Assembly (NCBI RefSeq): GCF_036906915.1 | Contig: NZ_JBAKHX010000113.1 | Location: 1-19,001 of the forward strand | Reading direction: 5' to 3' | DNA: 19,001 bases | Origin: Phytohabitans sp036906915 | GTDB taxonomy: Bacteria > Actinomycetota > Actinomycetes > Mycobacteriales > Micromonosporaceae | Shown: positions 1-7,279 of the stretch, piece after piece | Position numbering within the stretch: position 1 is the first letter of the stretch | Layout: every line of letters begins with the position of its first letter | The notes under the pieces: generated by a model | What the model was told of the DNA's origin: nothing | Database searches by the model: none | The model's input: only the letters and a program-made list of their open reading frames with translations | Translations under genes and position numbers: made by a program

Positions 1-92
1 CAACCGCCGCCCCCACGATCTCATCAAGGCCGTGACCAGCGCATCTAGAACGCAATAGCCCTGCCGACGAGGGCGCCACCGGGCTGGCGATC

Positions 93-749
93 GTGATCGA
101 GGCACAGCTACGCATCGACGCGCGCAAGCGACTTAGTTGGCCGGCATACGTTGCGACCTTGCACGCGCGGCTCGGCTGCCCGGTCGTGCTGTTCGTGGTA
201 TGTCCCGTTCAGGCCGTTGCCGATTGGTGCACACCCGCAATCGTGATCGGTCCTCCCGGATCGATGCTGACGCCGGTTGCACTCGGTCCAGCTCAGGTTC
301 CTGTGATCACCGACCAGAAGACCGCCCGGCGCGTTCCCGAGCTTGCCGTGCTCTCGGCACTGGCGCACGGCGACAGCCCCAACCCCACACCGATATTCGA
401 CGCCCTGCTCAGCGCGCTCGACGTTATCGATCATGACCATGCCAACCTGTACACTGATCTCATACTCGCGGTGCTGCCGGCGGCGGCCCGGGATTGCCTG
501 GAGGAGCTCATGACCACCACGAGCCACCGGTATCAGAGCGACTTCGCCCGTCGATACTTCAGCGAAGGCGAGGCACGGGGCGAGGCTAACGCGGTGCTCG
601 CGGTCCTCGCAGCGCGCGGCATCGAAGTTCCTGACCGGATCCGCACCACCATCGCGAGCTGCACCGATCTCGACCGGCTCGCCCTCTGGATCCGTCGCGC
701 CGCCACCGCCAACAAGATCGAAGACGTGGACGCGGATCTCGTCCGATAG
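93..749 (+). pseudogene. N-terminally truncated Rpn/PD-(D/E)XK-like family protein
   Basis: The 218 residues match the C-terminal three quarters of a common actinobacterial protein family (usually about 290 residues) related to Rpn-type/transposase-like PD-(D/E)XK nucleases. The segment around residues 2-16 (V-I-E-A-Q-L, then K-R-x-S-W-P-A-Y) corresponds to the family's E-x-Q active-site strand. Later come the conserved stretches APELAVLSALAHG-like (residues 81-93), YQSDFARRYF-like (147-156), then ARGIEVPDRIRTTIASCTDL-like and IRRAA near the end. The start is a GTG inside what is normally mid-protein. Upstream in the same frame there are about 19 plausible codons and then a TGA at 33-35, so the usual first 70 or so residues, including part of the catalytic site, are missing. 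I read it as a truncated remnant. A short but functional variant, or loss by assembly error, cannot be excluded. No partner gene is visible. Confidence 0.6.
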
Positions 750-785
750 CCCCGCGGGCCTCATGTCCCGCCGTAGGCTCATGAC

Positions 786-1928
786 ATGGGTCGGCGGCTC
801 GCAGACATACCGGGTTTTGGCATCGACCGCGTCGCAGCCGCCGCGGGAGCGGATCCCGCGATACTCCGGCTGGAGAATCTCGACACCGATGTGCCCCCGC
901 ATCCCCACGTCGTCGACGTGACCCGCGCCGCCGTCGGCCGCGACGACGCCAACTCCTACCTGCCCTTCTCCGGGCTCGAGGCGATGAAAGAGGCGGTCGC
1001 CACGTTCATCCGGCGCCGGGGTGGCCCGTCCTACGACCCCCATAATGAGGTCGTCATCACCCAGGGCGAGGGCGACAACATGCTCGATGCCCTACTGGCG
1101 CTCACCGATCCCGGCGACGAGGTGATCGTCACCGATCCGACGTACGCCGGGATGATTCAGCGAGTACGCCTGGTCGGCGCTGTGCCGAGGTTTGTGCCGC
1201 TGCGCGGTGACGCGGACGGTTGGCGGCTGGACACCGACGCCCTACGAGCGGCGGTCACGGAGAGCACACGCGTGCTCTTCATCGCTCCCTCGATCCCGAC
1301 CGGGTGGGTCCCCAGCCAGCAGGAGTGGGAGGCGATCGCCGATATCTGTCGCGAGCGGCGGATCATGCTCTTGTACTGGCAGGGCATGGAGGGGATCGTC
1401 TTTGGCGGCCGGCCCGTCATTACCCCGTCGGCGCTGCCCGGAATGCGCGATCTGACGGTCACCTGCGGAGGGACGGCGTTTGAGCAGCGGCTGATCGGCT
1501 GGCGGGTGGGCTGGATCGCCGCCAGCGCCGAGCTCGCGCCGCAGCTCGCCATGGTGCACATCTACAACGGCATCGTCGCCAGCGGTTTCGCGCAGATCGG
1601 CGCGGCCGCCGCGCTCGGGCTGGGCGATGACGACGTCCGCCCAGCGGTGGCCGAGTGGGAATGGCGCCACCATGAGCTGGTGCACCAGTGTGCGGGACTG
1701 CCGCTGGTCCCCGCGCACGGCGGTTGGTCGGCGCTCATCGATGCCGAGGCGTGCGGTCTGGATGCCCCGGAGCTGTCGCGGCGCTTGCTGGAGCAAAAGG
1801 TCGCGGCGACCCCGATGACGGCGTGGGGTGAGACGGTGGCGCCTCGGCACGTGCGCCTAGTGTTCAGCAACGAACCGGTCGAGCGCCTCGCCCTCCTCGG
1901 CAAGCGGCTGCGCGCAGCTCTTCCCTGA
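786..1928 (+). CDS. aminotransferase class I/II fold protein lacking the PLP lysine (putative pseudoenzyme)
   Basis: A 380-residue protein with the full length and order of a fold-type I aspartate/aromatic aminotransferase: N-terminal arm with Y58-L-P-F-S-G, ALLALTDPGDEV (102-113), DPTYAG (117-122), IPTGWVP (170-176), EGIVFGG (202-208), LIGWRVGW (236-243) and a C-terminal HVRLVFSNEP (355-364). The cofactor residues are replaced. The N of NPTG is I170. The D-E-V-Y that holds the pyridine ring and the ring oxygen reads W198-Q-G-M201. The S-K that carries the Schiff-base lysine reads A231-F232. Only three lysines exist (K68, K338, K373), none near that site. R240, eight residues after the lysine position as in the family, is kept. 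The frame is open throughout and codon use is normal, so this does not look like decay. The start is an ATG with no strong ribosome site. A conventional transaminase activity is unlikely; the real role is unknown. Confidence 0.85.
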   Translation: MGRRLADIPGFGIDRVAAAAGADPAILRLENLDTDVPPHPHVVDVTRAAVGRDDANSYLPFSGLEAMKEAVATFIRRRGGPSYDPHNEVVITQGEGDNMLDALLALTDPGDEVIVTDPTYAGMIQRVRLVGAVPRFVPLRGDADGWRLDTDALRAAVTESTRVLFIAPSIPTGWVPSQQEWEAIADICRERRIMLLYWQGMEGIVFGGRPVITPSALPGMRDLTVTCGGTAFEQRLIGWRVGWIAASAELAPQLAMVHIYNGIVASGFAQIGAAAALGLGDDDVRPAVAEWEWRHHELVHQCAGLPLVPAHGGWSALIDAEACGLDAPELSRRLLEQKVAATPMTAWGETVAPRHVRLVFSNEPVERLALLGKRLRAALP

Positions 1929-1936
1929 CCCGCCGC

Positions 1937-1976
1937 CGGCGTCGACGGCCAGCCAGCAGGCTGACCATCGACGCCG
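1937..1976. terminator. long hairpin after the aminotransferase gene
   Basis: Arms 1937-1954 and 1959-1976 pair over 18 positions with a 4-base loop, starting 8 bases after the stop codon. On the plus-strand RNA two positions are C/A mismatches; on the minus-strand RNA both become G-U pairs, so the hairpin is continuous in that direction. No T-run follows, which is common for actinomycete terminators. It lies between two convergent genes and could serve either. Confidence 0.5.
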
Positions 1977-2156
1977 ACAGTCTTGTATCAAAGGCCGGAG
2001 AGGCTCTCCCAGTGAACATACGGCAATATGCTCAAAAAAGACGCCACAAGCACAATCGCCTCCTATGTGGACGCCAGGGTCACAGCACTCGCGATCTTGG
2101 CGTAGATGTGAAAACCGGCACAGGTTAGCAGGCCATCACCAAAAGCCCCGTACTAC

Positions 2157-2190
2157 TTAAGAAGCGCATAAGAGACAAGCGCTTTCTTAA
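2157..2190 (-). terminator. inverted repeat overlapping the SARP stop codon
   Basis: Arms 2157-2167 and 2179-2190 are TTAAGAAGCGC and the complement of TTAAGAAAGCGC, with an 11-base loop and one bulged base. The TAA stop of the SARP gene (2187-2189) lies inside the right arm. On the minus strand a short T-run follows further on. It is AT-rich compared with the genes. A weak intrinsic terminator is the simplest reading; the stop-codon overlap might instead protect the 3' end. Confidence 0.4.
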
Positions 2191-3038
2191 CCCTCTGTGA
2201 TGATTTGATCGCCTACCGACTGCCAGACCATGCCGTTGTGGGTGGCGGTCATCTGGACGCCGGACACCGGCGCTGACCCCGACGCCGGGCGCTCCACCGT
2301 GACGGGCATGCTCCCGCTCGCCAGCCGCCGCCCCAGCGCCACAATCTCCGCCCCGGGCCGCACATTCGCGGTCTGCCACATGCGCTCACTCGCCTGCGCC
2401 ACGAACTCCGGGATCAGCGCCTGGTGCCCCGCAGACGCGAGCCCGCGCATGGCGAGCACCAGCACCCGCTCGGTCGGGAAGTCGTGCGCGAGCTGCCGTG
2501 CCTGGGCCGCCACGACGGCGTACTCCCCCAACTGGAGCCGCAGGTCGAGCAGCGCGCAGACCGCGTTGAGCTGTTCGGTCCGCATGGCTTGGCGGCGGGC
2601 GTCGGCCCAGTCGCCGGCCACACCCTCCAGGGGCTCGCCGCGCCATAGGCCGAGCGCGCGCTCGTACCCGGCGGCGGCTGCCGAAACGCCACCAAGAGAA
2701 GCCGCATCGGCTACGCCGAGCCGGAAGCGGTGGTAGTCCACCCAGGACGGGTCGATGTGCAGGGCGTACGCGCGCGGACGGTGGTTGCGGATCAACTGGC
2801 GGTCGCCGCCGGCCTGGGCAAGCAGCCGCCGCACGGCCCGCACGTGGGTGGCGACCGTCTCGTCGGCCTTCGGTGGCGGCCAGTCACCCCAGATGTTGTC
2901 GGTGAGGGTGTCGACCCGCACCGGCCGACCGGCGTTGAAGGCGAGGGTGGCGAGCACGCAACGCTCGGCGGACCGGGTGGGGGCAAAAATCGATCCACCG
3001 GATTCGATCTCGACGTTTCCCAGGAGTCGAAGGTCCAT
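2187..3038 (-). CDS. short SARP-type (OmpR-like HTH + BTAD) transcriptional regulator
   Basis: A 283-residue DNA-binding regulator. It opens with MDLRLLGNVEI, the usual first strand of a SARP winged helix-turn-helix (residues 1 to about 95, with VATHVRAVRRLL as the recognition-helix region). A bacterial transcriptional activation domain follows, from VDYHRFRLG (about 110) through the ALGLWRGEPLEG segment to about 245. The last 40 residues are an unusual tail without recognisable domain. The length is that of a minimal SARP without the ATPase and TPR parts of AfsR. The frame stays open upstream to 3296, but the ATG at 3038 is preferred because a GGGAGG ribosome site (3045-3050) lies 6 bases ahead and homology starts there. 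It is divergent from the GT-B/PfkB pair, which it may activate together with itself. Confidence 0.85.
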   Translation of the reverse strand: MDLRLLGNVEIESGGSIFAPTRSAERCVLATLAFNAGRPVRVDTLTDNIWGDWPPPKADETVATHVRAVRRLLAQAGGDRQLIRNHRPRAYALHIDPSWVDYHRFRLGVADAASLGGVSAAAAGYERALGLWRGEPLEGVAGDWADARRQAMRTEQLNAVCALLDLRLQLGEYAVVAAQARQLAHDFPTERVLVLAMRGLASAGHQALIPEFVAQASERMWQTANVRPGAEIVALGRRLASGSMPVTVERPASGSAPVSGVQMTATHNGMVWQSVGDQIITEG

Positions 3039-3059
3039 ACGCAGCCTCCCGCAGCCTTC

Positions 3060-3065
3060 AGTGTC
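3060..3065 (-). promoter_or_regulatory. possible -10 element of the SARP gene
   Basis: On the minus strand the hexamer GACACT lies 21 bases ahead of the SARP ATG, leaving room for a short leader with the GGGAGG ribosome site. The nearest unit of the 12-bp direct repeat ends 12 bases further upstream, the place where SARP repeats usually replace a -35 element. This is a positional inference; the hexamer alone is weak. Confidence 0.3.
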
Positions 3066-3076
3066 GCATGGCCGAC

Positions 3077-3112
3077 GTGTCCGGGTTCGTGTCCGGATTT
3101 CTGTCCGCACAG
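3077..3112. repeat. three tandem 12-bp direct repeats in the divergent promoter region
   Basis: Three head-to-tail units start at 3077, 3089 and 3101. Each begins [GC]TGTCCG (GTGTCCGGGTTC, GTGTCCGGATTT, CTGTCCGCACAG). They sit between the divergent SARP and GT-B genes. SARP proteins are known to bind direct repeats spaced about one helical turn (often 11 bp) apart, so this is a candidate operator for the adjacent SARP. If the GT-B gene starts at 3068 instead of 3131, the same bases would encode a V-S-G-F repeat. Confidence 0.55.
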
Positions 3113-3130
3113 GCACCGCACGCTGTCGGC

Positions 3131-4285
3131 ATGGAATGGCTACGAGTACCGGTAGGGCCGGACGCGGCGGCGTGGCGGACGGTGGCGACAGAACGCACCG
3201 TGCTGGCTGTGGTGCACACTCCCGCGTGTCTGGGGTACGTGCTCGACGCGGTCGAGCTGCTGGAACCGGATCAGCGCGTCCAGGTGGTCTTCGCACAGGC
3301 GCCGGACCTGTTCGCCAACGGTGTACGCGAGCGCCTCGACGCCTTGGGCGCCGTCAGGATCGGCTGGCACCAGGCGACGCATACCGAATTCGGCCTTGTG
3401 CTCGCGGCCGACTCGGCCGGTGTGCACCAGCTCCGCGGCCCGCTGCTCGCGCTCGGCCACGGGGTGCCGAACAACAAGCTGGCGCCGCCAGCACTGGGCG
3501 GAGCGGACAGCGGACTGGTCGTCGGTCTCAGTCCTCCCTGGCTCACATGGTACGGACGGCTGGTGCCGGCGGCGGTCGCGTTGCCGCATCGTGACCTGCT
3601 GCCGGTGCTCGCGCGGCACTGTCCACAAGCGACGCCGGTTGGTGTGGTCACCGGCGACCTGTGCCTGGACCGGCTGTGCGCCAGCCGCCCGCGGCAGGAC
3701 CGGTACCGGGACGCACTCGGCGTGGAACGTCCGCTGGCGGCGGTCAGCTCGACGTGGGGGCCGGAGTCCCTCTTCGCGCGCGGCTGGAGCCTCGTCTCCG
3801 AGCTGCTGCGCGCCAATGAGTACGCCGTCGCCGCGGTACTGCACCCGGCGGCCTGGTACGGGCATGGCTCGCGGCAGATCCTCGGCTGGCTGCGGGAGCA
3901 GCGGCGCGCCGGGCTGCTGGTGGTGGAGCCGGCGAGCTGGCGAGGACTGGTCGCGGCGGCGGACGTGCTGATCGGCGACCACGGCTCGGCTACCGCGTAC
4001 GCGGCCGGGGCTGGCGTGCCGGTGCTGCGGGCCGGTGAGCCGGCGGCACACACCGCACCCGGGTCGCCGATCCCGCTTATCCCGGCACTGGCACCGGACC
4101 TGCCCCTCGCTGACCAGGTCCGCGCGGCCAGACCGGCGGTACACGTCGCGGAGGCGCTCACCTCGGAGCCCGGCCGGGCCGCCCGGCTGCTGCGCGCCCA
4201 CATGTACGGCCTCATGGGCCTTCCAGAGCCCGAATCGGCCTGCTCCGCCGCCCCTGTACCGCCGCCGATCCTCGTCAAGGAGTGA
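3131..4285 (+). CDS. GT-B-fold glycosyl/glycerophosphotransferase-like protein ('translation initiation factor 2'-type misannotation family)
   Basis: A 384-residue protein resembling the two-domain GT-B fold of CDP-glycerol glycerophosphotransferases and UDP-sugar transferases. Visible landmarks: first Rossmann strand VLAVVHTPACLGYVLDAVELL (24-44), VQVVFAQAPD (50-59), HGVPNNKL (110-117), GVVTGDLCLDRL (171-182), VSSTWGPESLF (205-215), HPAAWYGHG (238-246) and IGDHGSATAYAAG (281-293), the last two in the usual donor-binding half. Close actinomycete relatives are often databased as 'translation initiation factor 2', for which I see no support. Substrate unknown. An earlier ATG at 3068 is in frame, but it falls across the 12-bp repeats; 3131 fits homology better, although no ribosome site is evident. 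Its stop codon overlaps the ribosome site of the PfkB gene, so the two are one operon. Confidence 0.75.
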   Translation: MEWLRVPVGPDAAAWRTVATERTVLAVVHTPACLGYVLDAVELLEPDQRVQVVFAQAPDLFANGVRERLDALGAVRIGWHQATHTEFGLVLAADSAGVHQLRGPLLALGHGVPNNKLAPPALGGADSGLVVGLSPPWLTWYGRLVPAAVALPHRDLLPVLARHCPQATPVGVVTGDLCLDRLCASRPRQDRYRDALGVERPLAAVSSTWGPESLFARGWSLVSELLRANEYAVAAVLHPAAWYGHGSRQILGWLREQRRAGLLVVEPASWRGLVAAADVLIGDHGSATAYAAGAGVPVLRAGEPAAHTAPGSPIPLIPALAPDLPLADQVRAARPAVHVAEALTSEPGRAARLLRAHMYGLMGLPEPESACSAAPVPPPILVKE

Positions 4286-4291
4286 GACGTC

Positions 4292-5230
4292 ATGGCCAGT
4301 CGCATCGTTGTCGCCGGGGTGTCGAGCCTCGCCGTGCACCTGCCGGTCTCCGGGTTCCCCGTCACGTACGAGCCGGTCGTCAGCCCGCCGTGGGTCGACA
4401 CCGGCGCGGGTGGGGCCGGTGCACAGATCGCCACGATCCTCCGGACGCTCGGCGACGACGTCGAGCTGTGCACGGTCGTCGGCGAGGACCCTGTGGGGGC
4501 TGTCCTACGTGGACAGTTGCGCTCCGCCGGCCTCGACGGGCCGTCGGTGGTGGAGGGGCCGGCTTCGTCGCAGTGCGTCATCCTGGTCGCGCCGGATGGC
4601 CGGCGGATGGTGTACCCGCACCTCAGCGTCGTCAACGCCGTCCAGTACCCGGAGGAGCGCTTCGTCGAGGCGCTGGCGGGCGCGGATCTGGCGGTGCTCA
4701 CGAACACCGACTTCGTCCGGGCACTCCTGCCACCGGCGGTGCTGCTCGGCGTGCCGGTGGCAGTCGACGTCAACGTGATCGCCGACCTCGACGAGGCGTA
4801 CTACCAGCCCTGGCTGGACGTCGCCGACATCATCTTCTGCAGTCACGAGCGCCTACCCTGCCCGCCTCGGGAATGGATCGCCGAGGTGCTGACCCGCCAC
4901 CCGGGCGCCGCGATGGCGGGAGTGGGCTGCGGCCCACGCGGAAGCGTGCTCGGGCTGCGGGATGGGCGGCTGGTCACCGCGGGTGCGGTCGCGCCGCTGG
5001 GGGTACGGAACACATCGAGTGCCGGGGACTCGCTGTTCGCGGCGTTCCTGCACGGCTGGCTGGCGACCGGCAACCCAGTCGAGGCGCTGAGCGACGCGGT
5101 GGTCTTCGCCGGCTGGCGGATCGGGCACCGGCAGCCGACGTCGGTGACGCTCGGCGCGGACGACCTGGCCCGGCTGCGGTCACGGCACCCGGTCCGGGTC
5201 AGCCTCGGCTGGTGGGATGGTGGCGAGTAG
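4292..5230 (+). CDS. PfkB-family carbohydrate/nucleoside kinase
   Basis: A 312-residue ribokinase-fold protein, expected to use ATP to phosphorylate a sugar or nucleoside hydroxyl. It has the family's N-terminal glycine-rich substrate region (DTGAGGAGAQIATILRTLG, 36-54, then VGEDPVG), the middle VAVDVN strand (156-161) and the C-terminal ATP/anion-hole loop. That loop normally reads D-T-x-G-A-G-D; here it is N240-T-S-S-A-G-D246, keeping the catalytic aspartate but changing the first two glycine/aspartate positions. AAGGAG at 4277-4282 lies 9 bases before the ATG and overlaps the stop of the GT-B gene six bases upstream, so the genes are co-transcribed and probably coupled. The kinase may prepare the substrate or donor used by the GT-B protein; this is inference. 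Its last 51 bases overlap the convergent NTPase gene. Confidence 0.88.
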   Translation: MASRIVVAGVSSLAVHLPVSGFPVTYEPVVSPPWVDTGAGGAGAQIATILRTLGDDVELCTVVGEDPVGAVLRGQLRSAGLDGPSVVEGPASSQCVILVAPDGRRMVYPHLSVVNAVQYPEERFVEALAGADLAVLTNTDFVRALLPPAVLLGVPVAVDVNVIADLDEAYYQPWLDVADIIFCSHERLPCPPREWIAEVLTRHPGAAMAGVGCGPRGSVLGLRDGRLVTAGAVAPLGVRNTSSAGDSLFAAFLHGWLATGNPVEALSDAVVFAGWRIGHRQPTSVTLGADDLARLRSRHPVRVSLGWWDGGE

Positions 5231-7279
5231 TCGCCGCACCGGCTCGGCCTCGGCATCGCCGAGGTGTTCGTAGAGGCGCTGCGCCTCGGCCAGGTGCGCA
5301 CGGGCCTCGGCGAGCCGGGACGGGTCGGACAGTGCCAGCTCGCCGAGGCGCCACAGCGCGCTGGCGACTCCGCGCGGCGAGCCGAGCCGGCGCATCTCGT
5401 TGAGCGCGTTGGTCAGCTCGGTACGAGCCGCCGCGCTCTCGCCGAGGCCGACCTGCGCCCGACCGGCCTCGATGCCGATCAAAGCCGCGTTGAAGGGGTC
5501 CGCGGTGGGCAGGCCGGCGAACACGCCTGCCGCCTCGCGCAGGCGCCCCAGCGCCGGGCGGTACTCGCCGAGTTCGTTGTGGACGATGCCCAGGTACTGG
5601 AGCGCCATTCCGGCACGGCGGTGCTCGCCGATGTCGCGGCACAGCCGGACCTGCCGGCCGAAGTGGGCTGCCGCGTCGGCGTACCGGTGCTGCACGAGCG
5701 CCACCAGCCCCACCCCTTCGAGCGCCGCCACCGCGCCGTACCGGTCGCCGATGTCGTGGCAGAGCCGCTCGCTGCGCTCGAACAGTGCCCGGGCCTCGTC
5801 CACGCGCCCGGCGTCGACGTGCGCGTGCGCCCACCGCCGCAGCATCCGCGCCTCGCGGTCGGGGTCGTCGAGCCGGCGCGCGCACTCCACTGCGATCCGG
5901 TCGACGACCATCCGGTCGTGATGGAGGCGGCGGTAGCGGAAGAGCGCCCACATGGCGTCGGCGAGCCGCCAGGCCAGCAGCGGCTCGTCGCGGGCGGCGT
6001 ACTGGACCCCGGCGACCAGGTTGGCGCGCTCGGCTTCCAGCCACTCCAGGGCCGCCTGATGGCCGGTGTGGCGGACGGCGCCCGCGTCCAGGTGCGTGAA
6101 CGGGTCGGCCGGGTCGCGGCGGCGATGCGGTGTCAGCAGTACGTCGGCGGCCATGACACCGGCCAGGTACCACTCCAGGGTGCGCCGCTCGATCACCGGC
6201 GCCTCCGGGTCCGCCTCCGCCCGCTGCCGGGCGTGCAGCCGCACCAGATCGTGCAGCCGGTACCGCTCGCCCGCGACCTCCGCCACCAGGTTCGCCTCGA
6301 CGAGGATGTCGAGCAGGTCACCCGCTTCCATCTCGTCGACGCCGAGCGTCGCGGCCACCACCGGCAGGCCGAACTCGGCACCGGGGTGCACGCCGACCGC
6401 CCGATAGCAGCGCGCCACCGGATCGGAGAGCGCCGCATACGACATGTCGAAGACGCCGTGCAGGCCACGGAGGCGCCGGTGCTCCTGCGCCAGCTCGTCC
6501 GCGACCCGCTTGACGGGCCAGCCGGGCCGGGTGGCCAGGCGTGCGCAAGCGACGGTCAGCGCGATGGGCAGACCGGCGCAGAGGCGCACTAGCGCCGCGG
6601 TGGCGGCCGCGTCGCTGGCCGCCCGGTCGGGCCCGATCGCGCGGACGAGCAGTTCGGTGGCCGCGGCTGCCGGAAGCGGCTCGACAGTGAGGAACCCGGC
6701 GCCGTCACTCAGCAGGCCGCCGAGGCGCCAGCGCGCGGTCAGGAGTACTACACAGGATGCCGACGCCGGCAGCAGCGGCCGCACCTGCGCCGCCGAAACG
6801 GCGTTGTCGAGCACGATCAGCAGCCGCTTGCCGGTGGTGACGGTGCGGAAAAGTGCGCTCAGGTCGGCGGTGCCTGCCGGCAGCCGCTCGCCGGGCACGC
6901 CCAGCGACCGCAACGCCTGCCCGAGGACCGCGCCCGGATTCGCCGGACCGCCCGGGTCGAACGCACCGAGGTCGACGTACAGGTCACCGTCCGGGTACCG
7001 GTCGCGTGCCTCGTGCGCCCAGCGAAGGGCGAGTGCGGACTTGCCGATGCCGCCGACGCCGCTGACGACCACCAGTGCGGGACCGGCGCGTGCCCGCCCG
7101 ACCAGCTCGTCGATCTGCGCCAGTTCGGGCTCGCGCCCGACGAAGTGGGGCGGCTGCGCCGGAAGTTGGTGCGGCACAGGGGCGTCCGCCGAGGCGCCGT
7201 GCAGATGGACTCCACCGTGGACAGTGCCGGCCTGCACGACCGGGCCGCCCGCGTCGCCGTCGATGATGTTGCCGGTCAT
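5180..7279 (-). CDS. NB-ARC/TPR STAND NTPase (NLR-like) with N-terminal amyloid-like motif
   Basis: A 699-residue signal-transducing NTPase. Residues 4-26 are a RHIM-like motif (N4-I-I-D-G8, G12-P-V-V-Q16-A-G, V20-H-G22). After a proline-rich linker comes HFVGREPEL (45-53), Walker A GVGGIGKS (74-81), Walker B LLIVLDNA (153-160), the LLTARWRLGGL sensor segment (179-189), CAGLPIAL (234-241) and the MHD-like RLHDLVRLHA (341-350). TPR-type helical repeats fill about 460-690. There is no DNA-binding domain, unlike AfsR. The start ATG overlaps the stop of the upstream Bell-like gene as ATGA, showing coupling. By analogy with NLR proteins, TPRs would sense a signal, the NB-ARC would oligomerise and the N-terminal motif would template the partner protein. 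The 3' end overlaps pfkB by 51 bp. Confidence 0.88.
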   Translation of the reverse strand: MTGNIIDGDAGGPVVQAGTVHGGVHLHGASADAPVPHQLPAQPPHFVGREPELAQIDELVGRARAGPALVVVSGVGGIGKSALALRWAHEARDRYPDGDLYVDLGAFDPGGPANPGAVLGQALRSLGVPGERLPAGTADLSALFRTVTTGKRLLIVLDNAVSAAQVRPLLPASASCVVLLTARWRLGGLLSDGAGFLTVEPLPAAAATELLVRAIGPDRAASDAAATAALVRLCAGLPIALTVACARLATRPGWPVKRVADELAQEHRRLRGLHGVFDMSYAALSDPVARCYRAVGVHPGAEFGLPVVAATLGVDEMEAGDLLDILVEANLVAEVAGERYRLHDLVRLHARQRAEADPEAPVIERRTLEWYLAGVMAADVLLTPHRRRDPADPFTHLDAGAVRHTGHQAALEWLEAERANLVAGVQYAARDEPLLAWRLADAMWALFRYRRLHHDRMVVDRIAVECARRLDDPDREARMLRRWAHAHVDAGRVDEARALFERSERLCHDIGDRYGAVAALEGVGLVALVQHRYADAAAHFGRQVRLCRDIGEHRRAGMALQYLGIVHNELGEYRPALGRLREAAGVFAGLPTADPFNAALIGIEAGRAQVGLGESAAARTELTNALNEMRRLGSPRGVASALWRLGELALSDPSRLAEARAHLAEAQRLYEHLGDAEAEPVRRLLATIPPAEADPDRVP

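Noticed and set aside
3039..3296. 86-residue N-terminal extension of the SARP
   Set aside because: It would run over the divergent promoter and the GT-B start; the family start and a GGGAGG site fix the ATG at 3038.
3271..4773. Minus-strand open frame of 500 codons across the GT-B and PfkB genes
   Set aside because: Serine/threonine/arginine-rich shadow that ignores the boundary of two well-supported genes.
5264..6592. Plus-strand open frame of 442 codons
   Set aside because: Antisense shadow of the NB-ARC/TPR gene; low-complexity arginine/valine/glutamine-rich product and no start signal.
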